From Vreelandella lutescens (GTDB lineage Bacteria; Pseudomonadota; Gammaproteobacteria; Pseudomonadales; Halomonadaceae), in contig NZ_BMHM01000004.1 of the NCBI RefSeq assembly GCF_014640815.1, positions 434,001-498,000 of the forward strand: DNA of 64,000 nt. The letters are read 5' to 3'. This document shows, piece after piece, positions 1 through 9,189 of the stretch (position 1 is its first letter; every line of letters starts with the position of its first letter). The notes beneath the pieces were generated by a model that saw only the letters and a list, made by a program, of their open reading frames with translations, was not told the DNA's origin and did no database searches. The position numbers were made by a program, and so were the translations under genes.

Positions 1-817
1 GCTGTTTATGCTCGGCGCTGGTCGGCACGCTGAGCGGATAGTGGTGCGAGCCGGTGAGGTAAGCCAGCGCCACGGGGCCGGGTGAGGCGGGCAAGGCATG
101 GCCCGCCTCAGGCCGCCACGGCAGCATTTCGATGTTAAGCCCGGCGGCGGTAAACACGTTGCGCGCACCCCAGTAGCAGGGCGACTCCATAGCCACCGTA
201 TCGCCCACATCCGCCAGGGCAACGGCGCACAGCTCGATGCCGTTGTGGGTGCCATCGGTAATGATGATCTGCTCGGTATCGCAATGAATATCCCGCCAGC
301 GGGCCAGAAAATCCCGAATCGCGCGCTTCAGCGGGCCGTAGCCGCCGGTGGAGTAGGAGAGCAGCAGCGCATTTTGCGGCACCGTCACGCTGGCGTAGAG
401 CTGCCGCCATTTGCGCATGGGGAATTGGGCGATATCGGGAATGCCGGGCACGAAGGCCCCGCTCTGAATCATGCTGGCCCCAGGGCCTTGTAGCACCCGC
501 TGGGCGCGCTGTGATAGCTGCACATTGGCGGGGGCATCAGGCGGTGGTGTTACCGGCTTGCAGGTCCAGGTGCCTTGGCCGTGGGCGGTTGTCAGCAGCT
601 GCTCTTCCAACAGCGTGCCAATCGCCAGGGCCAGGGTTTGGCGCGCCACCTGAATGGCATCCGCCAACACCCGATGAGAAGGTAAACGCAGCCCGCTGGG
701 CCACTGCTGAGTGATGGCTTGGCGCAGCGCCTGCTCAATGCGCACCTGCTTACTCAGCCGCTCCGGTTGGAGTGCATAAAGTTGCATAAATTGGTGCAAG
801 ACCTGCTGGCGATCCAT
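1..817 (-). CDS. MocR-family (GntR HTH + aminotransferase fold) regulator, 3' part missing
   Basis: Reading leftward from an ATG at 817, the protein opens with a winged-helix GntR domain (motif LPSHRVLADAIQVARQTLA at about residues 41-59) and continues into a class I aminotransferase-like domain (SYSTGGYGPLKRAIRDFLARW, then IIITDGTHNGIELC). The frame is open to the window edge, so about 272 residues are present of a usual 450-500. MocR proteins such as GabR and PdxR bind PLP and control neighbouring genes. It diverges from the permease-gabD-gabT operon, so a GabR-like role is inferred; PdxR or TauR subtypes are not excluded. Confidence 0.85.
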   Translation of the reverse strand, partial: MDRQQVLHQFMQLYALQPERLSKQVRIEQALRQAITQQWPSGLRLPSHRVLADAIQVARQTLALAIGTLLEEQLLTTAHGQGTWTCKPVTPPPDAPANVQLSQRAQRVLQGPGASMIQSGAFVPGIPDIAQFPMRKWRQLYASVTVPQNALLLSYSTGGYGPLKRAIRDFLARWRDIHCDTEQIIITDGTHNGIELCAVALADVGDTVAMESPCYWGARNVFTAAGLNIEMLPWRPEAGHALPASPGPVALAYLTGSHHYPLSVPTSAEHKQ

Positions 818-908
818 ATCAACGCCCCCTTTTCCGCGTGAAGCCCGCTGCCATCAGGCGTTTAGACGAAAGCATTATGTCAGCTATGCACTTACTTGGT
901 GCGTTGAA

Positions 909-940
909 AAAGTGGTCTAGTCGAACGCCAAAGTGGTGCA
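909..940. promoter_or_regulatory. Direct-repeat operator candidate for the divergent MocR regulator
   Basis: AAAGTGGTCTA at 909-919 is followed by AAAGTGGTGCA at 930-940: same orientation, starts 21 bp apart (two helical turns), in the intergenic space between the MocR gene and the permease. MocR regulators characteristically bind direct repeats, and this half-site resembles the AAAGTGGWCTA motif I recall for PdxR-type MocR proteins. Function is inferred. Confidence 0.5.
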
Positions 941-1051
941 TTCGCGTTCTGACCGCCGCCTGCTAGCGTGTAACTATTCCGTCACCGGAATCAGGATACT
1001 GCGCCTCAGAGCGCCTATGACAACATCCAATAACCTGCAGGACACTGTGCG

Positions 1052-2467
1052 ATGACCACTCCCTCTTCTGAACAGGATAAGCTCGTCCGGGTACTGGCCC
1101 GCGGCGACGTATTAGCCCTCGCCTTCGGCGCAATGATTGGCTGGGGCTGGATTGTATTAACCGGCACCGCGATTCAATCCGCTGGCAGCGTAGGCGCTAT
1201 TTTAGCGTTTATTATCGGCGGTTTAGCGATCATCATGGTGGGCCTGACCTACGCTGAGCTGGCCTCCGCCATGCCCAAAGTAGGCGGCGAGCATGTTTAC
1301 AGCTACCGCGCCCTGGGCCACTTACCCTCTTTCTTATGCACCTGGGCGATTATTTTAGGCTACTTAAGCGTGGTGGCCTTTGAAGCCGTGGCGCTGCCCA
1401 CCGTGATTGAGCACCTAGCGCCGAACTATGCGGTTGGCCACTTATGGACCATCGCGGGCTGGGAAGTCAAAGCGACGTGGGTTGCTGTCGGTGTTGGCGG
1501 CTCGCTCGCCATGATGATTATCAACTACTTCGGTGTGACTACCGCCGCGCTGATCCAAAAAGTCGTGACCGCCATGATTTTGCTGGTTGGCGTGCTGTTT
1601 GTCACGGGCGCGCTGTTTGAAGGCGAAACCATCAATATGATGCCGCTGTTCACCCAGGCCGATACCGGCGTGGTGGCGGGCATTGTCGCGGTGCTGGTCA
1701 TGGTGCCGTTCCTGTTTGTGGGCTTTGACGTCATTCCCCAAGCCGCTGAAGAGATCAATCTGCCCTATAAAGCCATCGGCAAAGTGCTGATGATGTCGGT
1801 CATTTTGGCGGTGGTGTGGTACGCGCTGATCATTCTGGCCACCAGCCTTGCCCTGAACAGCACTGAACTGGCCGCGAGTTCTCTGAGCGTGCCGGATGCC
1901 ATGGGCAGCCTGTTCAACGCCCCCTGGGCCAGCAACCTGATGGTTCTAGCCGGTATTGCGGGCATCATCACCAGCTGGAACGCCTTCTATATTGGCGGCT
2001 CGCGGGCCATTTACGCCCTGGCGAAAGCGGGCATGCTGCCTGCGCCGTTTGCCAAGCTGCACCCGCGCTATAAAACGCCCACTAACGCCATCTTCCTGAT
2101 GGGCTTCCTCTCCTGTATCGCCCCGTTCTTCGGCCGCCCCGCGCTGGTGTGGATCGTCAACGCCGGTGGCCTAGGCATCGTGATTGCCTACCTGTTCGTG
2201 GCCATCTCCTTTGTGGTGCTGCGGGTTCGCGAGCCGGATATGCCGCGCCCGTTCCGCATTCGTCACGGCAAGCTGTGCGGCACCTTGGCGGTCGTCCTCT
2301 CTTTCGGTATGGCGTGCCTCTACCTGCCCGGTAGCCCGGCGGCCCTGAGTGGCGCTGAGTGGAGCATCTTCGCGGGCTGGTCGCTGCTGGGGGTGGGGCT
2401 TTACATCCACGCCCTGCGCACCTACGGCCGCGCCTACAGCGACCAACACATGATGGCTGACCTGTAA
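1052..2467 (+). CDS. APC-superfamily amino acid permease
   Basis: A 471-residue hydrophobic protein with about 12 predicted membrane segments. The first helix carries GAMIGWGWIV, the glycine-rich substrate-binding motif of the amino acid-polyamine-cation superfamily. The inner-membrane symporter is 30 bp upstream of gabD, with gabT following, so GABA or a precursor such as putrescine is the inferred substrate. An AGGA sequence lies about 10 bases before the ATG. It is the first gene of the operon and diverges from the MocR regulator. Exact substrate cannot be read from the sequence. Confidence 0.8.
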   Translation: MTTPSSEQDKLVRVLARGDVLALAFGAMIGWGWIVLTGTAIQSAGSVGAILAFIIGGLAIIMVGLTYAELASAMPKVGGEHVYSYRALGHLPSFLCTWAIILGYLSVVAFEAVALPTVIEHLAPNYAVGHLWTIAGWEVKATWVAVGVGGSLAMMIINYFGVTTAALIQKVVTAMILLVGVLFVTGALFEGETINMMPLFTQADTGVVAGIVAVLVMVPFLFVGFDVIPQAAEEINLPYKAIGKVLMMSVILAVVWYALIILATSLALNSTELAASSLSVPDAMGSLFNAPWASNLMVLAGIAGIITSWNAFYIGGSRAIYALAKAGMLPAPFAKLHPRYKTPTNAIFLMGFLSCIAPFFGRPALVWIVNAGGLGIVIAYLFVAISFVVLRVREPDMPRPFRIRHGKLCGTLAVVLSFGMACLYLPGSPAALSGAEWSIFAGWSLLGVGLYIHALRTYGRAYSDQHMMADL

Positions 2468-2496
2468 GCCGTTCCAACACTTTAAAGGAGCACGCT

Positions 2497-3948
2497 ATGA
2501 GCTTTATCGAACAGTGGTTGCACGATGCCGTACCGGCCCTGGTGGGCGGGCAGTGGCGCAAAGGCCAGCAGACCTTTGCCGTCGATAACCCTGCCACCGG
2601 CGAGACCATTGCCCACGTGGCGGATTTAAGCGCTGACGACACCCGCGATGCCGTGGCCGCCGCTTATGAAGCCGGTGCCGCGTGGCGCGCCACTCCGGTG
2701 AAACAGCGCTCCGCGCTGCTGCGCCGCTGGTTTGAGCTGATCAATGAGCACGCCGACGACCTAGCCCGCCTGATGACCCTAGAGCAGGGCAAGCCGCTGG
2801 CGGAAGCCAAAGGCGAAGTAACCTACGGCGCATCGTTCATTGAGTTCTTCGCCGAAGAAGCCAAGCGTATGGCGGGGGAAACCCTGCCCAGCCACGGCGC
2901 GGATAAGCGCCTGCTGGTACTGCGCGAACCGGTGGGCGTGGTCGCCGCGATTACCCCGTGGAACTTCCCGCTGGCGATGATTACCCGCAAGTGCGCCCCG
3001 GCCCTGGCTGCGGGTTGCACCGTGGTCATCAAACCCGCCGAAGCCACCCCGCTCACCGCCCTGGCCGCCGCCTACCTGGCGCTGGAAGCGGGCCTGCCCG
3101 CCGGTACCATCAACGTGGTAACGGCCTCTAAACCCGCCGCCGTGGGCGAGGTGCTTACCACCGACCCTCGGGTGCGTAAGGTGTCGTTTACCGGTTCTAC
3201 CCCGGTGGGCAAACATCTGCTCGCCCAGTGTGCCAGCACGGTGAAGAAAACCGCCATGGAGCTGGGCGGCAACGCGCCGTTCATCGTGTTTGACGACGCC
3301 GATGTGGACGCCGCCGTGAACGGAGCCATCGCCTCCAAGTTCCGCAACGCCGGGCAAACCTGCGTGTGCACCAACCGCTTCCTGGTGCAGGACGGCATTT
3401 ACGATGCGTTCGTCGCTAAGCTCACCGAGCGAGTTAATGCGCTCAACGTGGGTGACGGCCTGGCCGACGGCAGCATCATCGGCCCGCTGATCAACCAAGC
3501 CGCCGTGGATAAAGTGCAACGCCACGTCGACGACGCGGTGAGCAAAGGCGCGCGCCTGCTGTGCGGCGGCCAGCCCCACGCGGCGGGTGATCGCTTCTTT
3601 ACTCCCACGGTGCTGGCGGATGTGACCACTGAAATGGCCGTGGCCGATGAAGAGACCTTCGGCCCGGTCGCGCCGGTGTTCCGCTTCCAACGCGATGAAG
3701 AAGCCATCGCCATGGCCAACGACACCCCGTTTGGCTTGGCAGCCTACTTTTACGCCACGGATTACCGCCGCATCTGGCGCACTATGGAAGCGCTTGAATA
3801 CGGCATGGTCGGCGTCAATGAAGGTTTGATCTCTACCGAGCTTGCGCCGTTTGGCGGCGTGAAAGAGTCCGGGTTGGGCCGTGAAGGTTCCCACCACGGC
3901 CTCGATGAATTTACTGAACTGAAATACGTCTGCGTTGGCGGTTTATAA
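2497..3948 (+). CDS. gabD: Succinate-semialdehyde dehydrogenase, NAD(P)-dependent
   Basis: A 483-residue aldehyde dehydrogenase, the size of E. coli GabD. Visible motifs are TPWNFPLAMITRK (cofactor-binding region), MELGGNAPF with general base Glu255, and GQTCVCTNR with catalytic Cys289; the TCVC pair is typical of GabD enzymes. It oxidises succinate semialdehyde to succinate, the second step of GABA breakdown. AAAGGAG lies 7 bases before the ATG. It sits between the permease and gabT, which ends its separation from generic aldehyde dehydrogenases. Confidence 0.9.
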   Translation: MSFIEQWLHDAVPALVGGQWRKGQQTFAVDNPATGETIAHVADLSADDTRDAVAAAYEAGAAWRATPVKQRSALLRRWFELINEHADDLARLMTLEQGKPLAEAKGEVTYGASFIEFFAEEAKRMAGETLPSHGADKRLLVLREPVGVVAAITPWNFPLAMITRKCAPALAAGCTVVIKPAEATPLTALAAAYLALEAGLPAGTINVVTASKPAAVGEVLTTDPRVRKVSFTGSTPVGKHLLAQCASTVKKTAMELGGNAPFIVFDDADVDAAVNGAIASKFRNAGQTCVCTNRFLVQDGIYDAFVAKLTERVNALNVGDGLADGSIIGPLINQAAVDKVQRHVDDAVSKGARLLCGGQPHAAGDRFFTPTVLADVTTEMAVADEETFGPVAPVFRFQRDEEAIAMANDTPFGLAAYFYATDYRRIWRTMEALEYGMVGVNEGLISTELAPFGGVKESGLGREGSHHGLDEFTELKYVCVGGL

Positions 3949-3956
3949 AGAGAACG

Positions 3957-5231
3957 ATGATGACTAACCAAGAATTGAACGACCTGAAAAACCGCTTCGT
4001 GGCCAACGGTGCCGCCACGCCGACCACCCAGTTTGCCGAGCGCGCTGAAAACGCCGAACTGTGGGACGCCGACGGCAAACGCTGGATCGACTTCGCGGGC
4101 GGCATTGGCGTGCTCAACCTGGGCCACCGCCACCCGAAAATCGTCGCAGCGGTCGAAGCGCAGCTCAAGAAAGTCATGCACACCAGCGCAGCGGTCATTT
4201 CCTACGCGCCCTACGTGCAGCTGTGCCAAAAGCTCTGCGAACTCACCCCGGTGCGCGGCCCGGAGCGTAAAGCGATGCTGGTGAACACCGGTGCTGAAGC
4301 GCTGGAAAACGCTGTGAAAATTGCCCGCGCCGCCACTGGCCGCACCGGCATCATCACCTTTGATGGTGCCTTCCACGGCCGCACCATGATGACCCTGGCG
4401 ATGACCGGCAAGGTGCTGCCCTACAAGAACGACTTCGGCCCCATGCCGGGCGACGTGTTCCGCGCCCCGTTCCCCAACCCGCTGCACGGCATTAGTGAAG
4501 AAGCCTCGCTGAACGCCATTCGCACGCTGTTCAAAACCGATATCGCCCCGCACCGCACGGCGGCCATCGTGATTGAACCGGTACAGGGCGAGGGCGGCTT
4601 CTACATCGCCTCGCCGGATTACCTGAAAGAGCTGCGCGCCCTATGCGACGAGCACGGCATTCTGCTGATCGCCGATGAAGTGCAGTCCGGCTTTGCCCGT
4701 ACCGGCAAACTGTTTGCGCTGGAACACAGCGGCATCGAAGCGGATATTCTGACCACCGCCAAGAGCCTCGCTAACGGCATGCCGCTCTCTGCCGTGGTTG
4801 GCACCGCCAAGGTAATGGATGCCTCCGGCCCCAACTCCCTAGGCGGCACCTACAGCGGCAACCCGCTTTCTTGCGCAGCGGCCCTGGCGGTGATCGAAAC
4901 CATCGAAGAAGAGAACATCCTGGCCCGCAGCGAGCAGATGGGCAAAATGCTCGCCGAGCGTTTCGCCGTCTGGGAAGAGCGCTTCCCCGCCGTCGCCCAC
5001 GGCCGCCAGCTAGGCGCTATGGCCGCGTTTGAACTGCTCAACGGTGAAGGCAAGCCCGACCCGCAGATGACCGGCGCGCTCTGCGCCAAAGCCCGCGAGA
5101 AAGGCCTGATCCTGCTTTCCTGTGGTTTCTACGGCAACAGCATCCGTATTCTGGTGCCGCTGACGGTGTCGTCCGCGGTGCTGGAGGAAGGGTTGAGTAT
5201 TATTGAGGAGTCGTTGGAAGCGCTTAGCTAG
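3957..5231 (+). CDS. gabT: 4-aminobutyrate--2-oxoglutarate aminotransferase
   Basis: A 424-residue class III PLP aminotransferase. Motifs include VNTGAEALENAVKIARAATGR, the LLIADEVQSGFARTGK segment with the PLP-contacting Asp, and TTAKSLANGMP with Schiff-base Lys269 (E. coli GabT uses Lys267). It transfers the GABA amino group to 2-oxoglutarate, giving succinate semialdehyde for the GabD encoded 8 bp upstream. Two adjacent ATG codons (3957, 3960) are possible starts. The gene is followed by a hairpin terminator. Confidence 0.92.
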   Translation: MMTNQELNDLKNRFVANGAATPTTQFAERAENAELWDADGKRWIDFAGGIGVLNLGHRHPKIVAAVEAQLKKVMHTSAAVISYAPYVQLCQKLCELTPVRGPERKAMLVNTGAEALENAVKIARAATGRTGIITFDGAFHGRTMMTLAMTGKVLPYKNDFGPMPGDVFRAPFPNPLHGISEEASLNAIRTLFKTDIAPHRTAAIVIEPVQGEGGFYIASPDYLKELRALCDEHGILLIADEVQSGFARTGKLFALEHSGIEADILTTAKSLANGMPLSAVVGTAKVMDASGPNSLGGTYSGNPLSCAAALAVIETIEEENILARSEQMGKMLAERFAVWEERFPAVAHGRQLGAMAAFELLNGEGKPDPQMTGALCAKAREKGLILLSCGFYGNSIRILVPLTVSSAVLEEGLSIIEESLEALS

Positions 5232-5251
5232 TAGCCTTCTAAGCGGCACTA

Positions 5252-5300
5252 AGCCCGCCCATCGTCAGGTAGCGTAAGCTGTTGGCGATGGGTGGGTTTT
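5252..5300 (+). terminator. Rho-independent terminator after gabT
   Basis: The arm AGCCCGCCCATCG (5252-5264) pairs with CGATGGGTGGGTTTT starting at 5286, with one G-T pair, and ends in four T residues. It lies between gabT and the convergent araC-type gene and could act in both directions. Confidence 0.7.
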
Positions 5301-5357
5301 CTTCATAGGAAGACTTGAATGTTTTTGCGATATCGGTGATTAGTAGCCACTGGCCCT

Positions 5358-6137
5358 TCAGTTTTTCTTAAACCTAGACAACCACTGAGTAGGGGTAAGA
5401 CCGAAGGCCTTCTTAAAGTGGTTTGTCATATGGCTCTGGTCATTGAAACCAGCTGAAACCGAGGCGTACGACAACGAATAACCCTGGATCAAATAGTGTT
5501 TTACAAACGAAAGACGCCGCATGGTCAAGTAACGGTATGGGCTTGTTCCATATAATGCCCTGAAATCTCTTGATAAGCTCCACTTTTCACGGCCACTCAC
5601 TAACGCTAAATCATCCAGTGTGATCTGAGAATCCAACGAATAGTGAATATATTCTCTAGCCTTTTCTGCAGCGTTATAGTCGTATGCCACCCTACCTCTT
5701 TTGTGACCGGCAACAGCAGAGAGTACGCTGGCTAGTTCGAAGACGATATCTTCCTCTTCAAACTGTTCATGAGCAGTTTGAAGGTCATTCATAAGAAATT
5801 CTGTGGCGGCATAAAGCCGAGGGTCTGTGCTAACGCCTCCCTTTATGTAGGGTAAGGTGCGGCCACCAAGCACCGCTTGAAGAGCACAGGGTTCAATATA
5901 CATGATGCGGTAGTGGAAGCCGTCATCCGTACCAGCCTCACCGTCGTGGAGTTCATCAGGATGAATTACAATGGTATTGCCAGGTAAGCTAGTTCTTTTT
6001 TCACCTCGGTAATTGAAGCAATGAACCCCTGCCAGGGTTCTACCTACAGCATACGTATCGTGCCGGTGGGGCTCGAAGGCAACGCCAGAAAAAAAGGCTT
6101 CAAATCTTTCTATTTGTGTATTAAAAGAATTTAGCAT
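5358..6137 (-). CDS. AraC-family transcriptional regulator with cupin-like sensor domain
   Basis: A 259-residue protein. The N-terminal half resembles the AraC ligand-binding cupin (HRHDTYAVGRTLAGVHCF at about 22-39, then a P-E-L-H-DGEAG stretch). The C-terminal half (about 165-255) has the double helix-turn-helix of AraC proteins, including SYASVSAGFNDQSHMTNHFKKAFG and the closing GLTPTQW. It is the last gene of an AT-rich azlC-azlD-araC set, so control of that exporter is inferred. No convincing Shine-Dalgarno precedes the ATG at 6137, so the start is less certain than the domain call. Confidence 0.85.
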   Translation of the reverse strand: MLNSFNTQIERFEAFFSGVAFEPHRHDTYAVGRTLAGVHCFNYRGEKRTSLPGNTIVIHPDELHDGEAGTDDGFHYRIMYIEPCALQAVLGGRTLPYIKGGVSTDPRLYAATEFLMNDLQTAHEQFEEEDIVFELASVLSAVAGHKRGRVAYDYNAAEKAREYIHYSLDSQITLDDLALVSGREKWSLSRDFRALYGTSPYRYLTMRRLSFVKHYLIQGYSLSYASVSAGFNDQSHMTNHFKKAFGLTPTQWLSRFKKN

Positions 6138-6270
6138 AGGCGGTAAGTTGTCGGCTTCTGTCTGAATGCAGGGTTATCATGCATCGGAATATATGAATAA
6201 GTAAAGCTAGTTAGCCAGTTTTGAAAGTTCATACGGCCTGTCCTTGAAACGCTCTCGTATTGCGGGCTAT

Positions 6271-6567
6271 TCAGCTCAATACGTAATATAGAGTAGTAGC
6301 GACGACAGTCGTTAGAATCAGTCCGCTTTTTAATATAACCGCCAATATGCATACTGCAATAAAAGAAAAAATAGATAGGTTAAGCCCGTTATCCATCTCT
6401 GGCATCACTATATAAGTGATGAAACAAATAAAAATAGAAGTAGGCAATACCTCTTCAATCAGGTGTTGGACCTTTGCACCGAAGTTAATCGTGAGCAAAG
6501 AGGGAATAACTCTTACCATGACGCTTGTAAGTAGAAGAGCCAAAATTACTAAAAAATTATCTGCCAT
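6271..6567 (-). CDS. azlD: AzlD-family branched-chain amino acid exporter small subunit
   Basis: A 98-residue hydrophobic protein with three to four membrane segments. It has the typical AzlD pattern: LTSVMVRVIPSLL near the start, then IEEVLPTSIFICFITYIVMP. AzlD is the small partner of AzlC in a two-subunit exporter for branched-chain or other hydrophobic amino acids. GAGGA lies 6 bases before the ATG and just after the azlC stop. The DNA is noticeably more AT-rich than the flanking gab and photolyase genes. Confidence 0.85.
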   Translation of the reverse strand: MADNFLVILALLLTSVMVRVIPSLLTINFGAKVQHLIEEVLPTSIFICFITYIVMPEMDNGLNLSIFSFIAVCILAVILKSGLILTTVVATTLYYVLS

Positions 6568-6576
6568 ACTTGTTCC

Positions 6577-7299
6577 TCAATATTCTCTCTTCATTAAATA
6601 GAAGATAGCGGATAATAGAATAATGGAGGGAATCCAAAAGTAGATGCCACCAAGGGTGTAGTAGAAAATTCCGCTTATTAAAAATCCTAACGTTGCCTTT
6701 GGAATAGTTATCAAACCACTTGTATAAGGTCGGTTTTTAAGATACGAGATGGCAAGAAAAAGAAGTACCAAGCTCGCAGGGATACTGGCATTGATGTCAT
6801 CAGGTAAAAGGTTGGGAAACAGCCCAGCTATAATGCCGCCTGCTACCCCAAAGAGTATCCAGGACAAGAAAATAGTGAAGCGAATTATCAGCATGGCTCT
6901 TTGGTTATGTCCCTGCTCAATAGCGTACGCTTCGTCGCCGAGTGCATGGGACGAAAAAATCTTAAGCAGCTTGTTTTTTGGTAATTTTTTTGAGCATGAA
7001 AGCGAAATTGCAAAATATCGGCTATTGATCATAGTGGTAACGAAAGCAATAGTTAAAAGGTTGGCACCAGTCTCAGATAGAGGTAGAGCTGCAAACTGCC
7101 CGCTTCCAGAAAAGCCTAATAAACTTACGAGAAAAATTTCAACAATGCTCCAGTCTGCTTTGTAAGCAGTAAAGCCGAACAGCATGCTAACTGGTGCGAT
7201 TGCCAAGATGCCCGTCAATAGCTGCGGTAGCAGCGCTTGATACTCCTCTGTATTTGAAGCAGAGAGCATTTTTTTGGTGTTTAAATACTTACTCATCAT
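6577..7299 (-). CDS. azlC: AzlC-family amino acid exporter large subunit
   Basis: A protein of about 240 residues with multiple membrane helices and AzlC motifs: LPQLLTGILAIAPVSMLFGF, LVSLLGFSGSGQFAALPL, FVTTMINSRYFAISLS and SSHALGDEAYAI. It forms an inner-membrane exporter with AzlD, encoded 10 bp downstream. The frame is open from a TTG at 7305; the ATG at 7299 with upstream GAGAAGG is preferred. The promoter is expected in 7306-7491. Low G+C suggests acquisition separate from its neighbours. Confidence 0.87.
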   Translation of the reverse strand: MMSKYLNTKKMLSASNTEEYQALLPQLLTGILAIAPVSMLFGFTAYKADWSIVEIFLVSLLGFSGSGQFAALPLSETGANLLTIAFVTTMINSRYFAISLSCSKKLPKNKLLKIFSSHALGDEAYAIEQGHNQRAMLIIRFTIFLSWILFGVAGGIIAGLFPNLLPDDINASIPASLVLLFLAISYLKNRPYTSGLITIPKATLGFLISGIFYYTLGGIYFWIPSIILLSAIFYLMKREY

Positions 7300-7491
7300 T
7301 GCCAATCGCCTTCTCGCCAGAGATTAATCTATTTTAGCTTTGACTAATAGACTTGCTGCAGAGCCTTGAGGCTAGCTGCTTTGATAAAAGCGTATGGGGA
7401 AATTTTATCGGCGTATTGTAAGTTCGTGCAGGTTTGTTGCGAGCAGAGTGGTTATCATTCCCCTAGGTTTAAATACTTGGTTTTAAGAAAA

Positions 7492-9078
7492 TTATTGGCC
7501 GTTATGATTTTTCTCGCCCTCATTAAACAGCGAAAGCTGCTGCTGATCAGCGGCTTTCGCTTTTTTACCACGCCGAGCAGTCGGTCGGCGCTGGCTGGCG
7601 AGCTTCTCCACAATCGCTTGGCTGGCACCCCTTGCCTCCGGCGTACGGCGCAGTTCGTAGAGCAGTTTCTTCCAGTGGCGCGCTTCGGCTTCAAAATCAT
7701 TGGGAGTGGGATAGTCGATGCCGGGCTGAAAGCCGAAGCGTTTTTGCAGGCTTTCCGGTAGCGCCCAGGGTTTGGCGCGCCATTCCATGGGCAGGGGCGC
7801 AAGCTCTGGCACCCAGCGGGCGATGAACTCGCCGGTGGGGTCGTTATCTTCTGCTTGCTTGATGGGGTTGTAGACCCGCATGGCGTTGGTGCCGGTAGCG
7901 CCTGCTTGCATCTGTACTTGGGGGTAGTGAATGCCGGGCTCGAAGTCGGTAAATAGCCGCGCCAAGTGCAATGCTGGCTCGTACCAGTGCAGCCCCAGGC
8001 CAAAGGTGGCGTGGGAGAGCAGCATGGCGCGCATGCGAAAGTTGATCCAGCCGGTGGCAGTCAGGCTGCGCATGCAGGCATCCACCAGCGGCACGCCGGT
8101 TTGGCCGCGCTTCCAGGCGATCAAATGCGGGTGTTCCGGGTCGCGCTCCCGCAGGCCGCGCAGCGCCGGGTGCAGCGTTTGATGCTCGATGCTGGGTTCG
8201 CTCTCCAGCTTCTGAATAAAGTGGCAGTGCCAGTAGAGCCGCGAGGTAAAGGCGCGCAGCGAGCGAGCCCAGGCGGTGTCGTCGGCGTGCTTTTGCCGCT
8301 GGCGGCGCAGGGATTGCACCACTTCCCGCATGGAGAGCGTGCCCCAGGCCAAGTGCGGGGAGAGCCGCGAACCAAACTCCCAGGCCAGTAACGGTTTGGA
8401 GAGCGAGCCGCGATAGCGCCGCCCGCGCTGGGTAATAAAGCTCAGCCACAGCGAGCGCCCTTCACTGCGCCCGCCGCGCTGACGTTGGGGGCAAGGCGTG
8501 GTATCGAATCCCAAGGTAAGCGAGGGCAGTTGCGCTACGTCTACATGATGAAACGCTTCCCAACCGGGGGCCGCCACCGCTGTTGGCGGGGCGGGGCAGG
8601 TGGGGGCGGCCATCAATGATTCCCAGTGGTTTTCCCAGCGGGATTGGTGCCCCGTGCAGCTACTCAGCCCGCGAATCACGCCCTGCTGGCGGGCCTCCTG
8701 CCAGGGCACCTGGTGGGCGTGGCACCACGCTTGAACACGCTGGTCGCGTTCAAAGCTCCAGGCATTGCCGGTCTCTTGGTGGGAGTGCAGCACCAGTTCG
8801 CCGTAGTGCGCTTTGAGCGCGGCCAAGCACTCCACGATATCGCCCTGCCACAGGCAGAGCGGCAAGCTCAGCGTGTTGAGCGCTTGGGCAAGATCAACCA
8901 GTGAATCGGCGGCAAACTGCCAGTGGCGCAGGGCGCTGTCGGGTGCTTGCCACTGCCCAGGCTCGATGGCAAATAGCGGCAGCACAGGGCCCGCCGCTGC
9001 GGCGTTGGCCAGCGGTGCGTGATCGTGAATGCGCAAATCGCGTTTGAACCAAACGACCTGAAGGGGTGCCTGAGCCAT
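7492..9078 (-). CDS. Cryptochrome/DNA photolyase family flavoprotein
   Basis: A 528-residue protein. The N-terminal antenna domain begins VVWFKRDLRIHDHAPL, the classic photolyase opening. The C-terminal FAD-binding part has GVPLVDACMRSLTATGWINF and MRAMLLSHATFGLGLHW, then DFEPGIHYPQVQMQAG and VYNPIKQAEDNDP. These are FAD- and substrate-pocket regions of the family. Light-driven DNA repair is the likely role, but the QVQMQAG segment differs from the WQWAASTG segment of E. coli PhrB, so a cryptochrome-like subfamily is possible. The C-terminal tail is rich in Lys and Arg. It appears to be a single gene. Confidence 0.85.
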   Translation of the reverse strand: MAQAPLQVVWFKRDLRIHDHAPLANAAAAGPVLPLFAIEPGQWQAPDSALRHWQFAADSLVDLAQALNTLSLPLCLWQGDIVECLAALKAHYGELVLHSHQETGNAWSFERDQRVQAWCHAHQVPWQEARQQGVIRGLSSCTGHQSRWENHWESLMAAPTCPAPPTAVAAPGWEAFHHVDVAQLPSLTLGFDTTPCPQRQRGGRSEGRSLWLSFITQRGRRYRGSLSKPLLAWEFGSRLSPHLAWGTLSMREVVQSLRRQRQKHADDTAWARSLRAFTSRLYWHCHFIQKLESEPSIEHQTLHPALRGLRERDPEHPHLIAWKRGQTGVPLVDACMRSLTATGWINFRMRAMLLSHATFGLGLHWYEPALHLARLFTDFEPGIHYPQVQMQAGATGTNAMRVYNPIKQAEDNDPTGEFIARWVPELAPLPMEWRAKPWALPESLQKRFGFQPGIDYPTPNDFEAEARHWKKLLYELRRTPEARGASQAIVEKLASQRRPTARRGKKAKAADQQQLSLFNEGEKNHNGQ

Positions 9079-9189
9079 TAGCCGTAACGCCTGTTCGTCA
9101 CTTATCTATTCGTGATGCAGTGATGACGTTACCATCAAGCGATTGTTTGCGTAACCAACTGAGTCACACCCGCTCACAGGAGAGCCACT

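Noticed and set aside
98..493. Plus-strand open frame in the first 500 bases
   Set aside because: The opposite strand encodes a clear MocR protein through this stretch, so the plus frame is a shadow.
2779..3897. 372-codon open frame on the minus strand under gabD
   Set aside because: It is antisense to a gene with intact catalytic motifs, has no recognisable domain, and is rich in Gly, His and Arg as expected for the shadow of a high-G+C gene.
3762..4553. 263-codon minus-strand frame across the gabD/gabT junction
   Set aside because: It is antisense to two well-supported genes with conserved active sites and shows no domain.
6131..6352. 73-codon minus-strand frame between azlD and araC
   Set aside because: It overlaps 82 bases of azlD, has no recognised motif and no clear ribosome-binding site.
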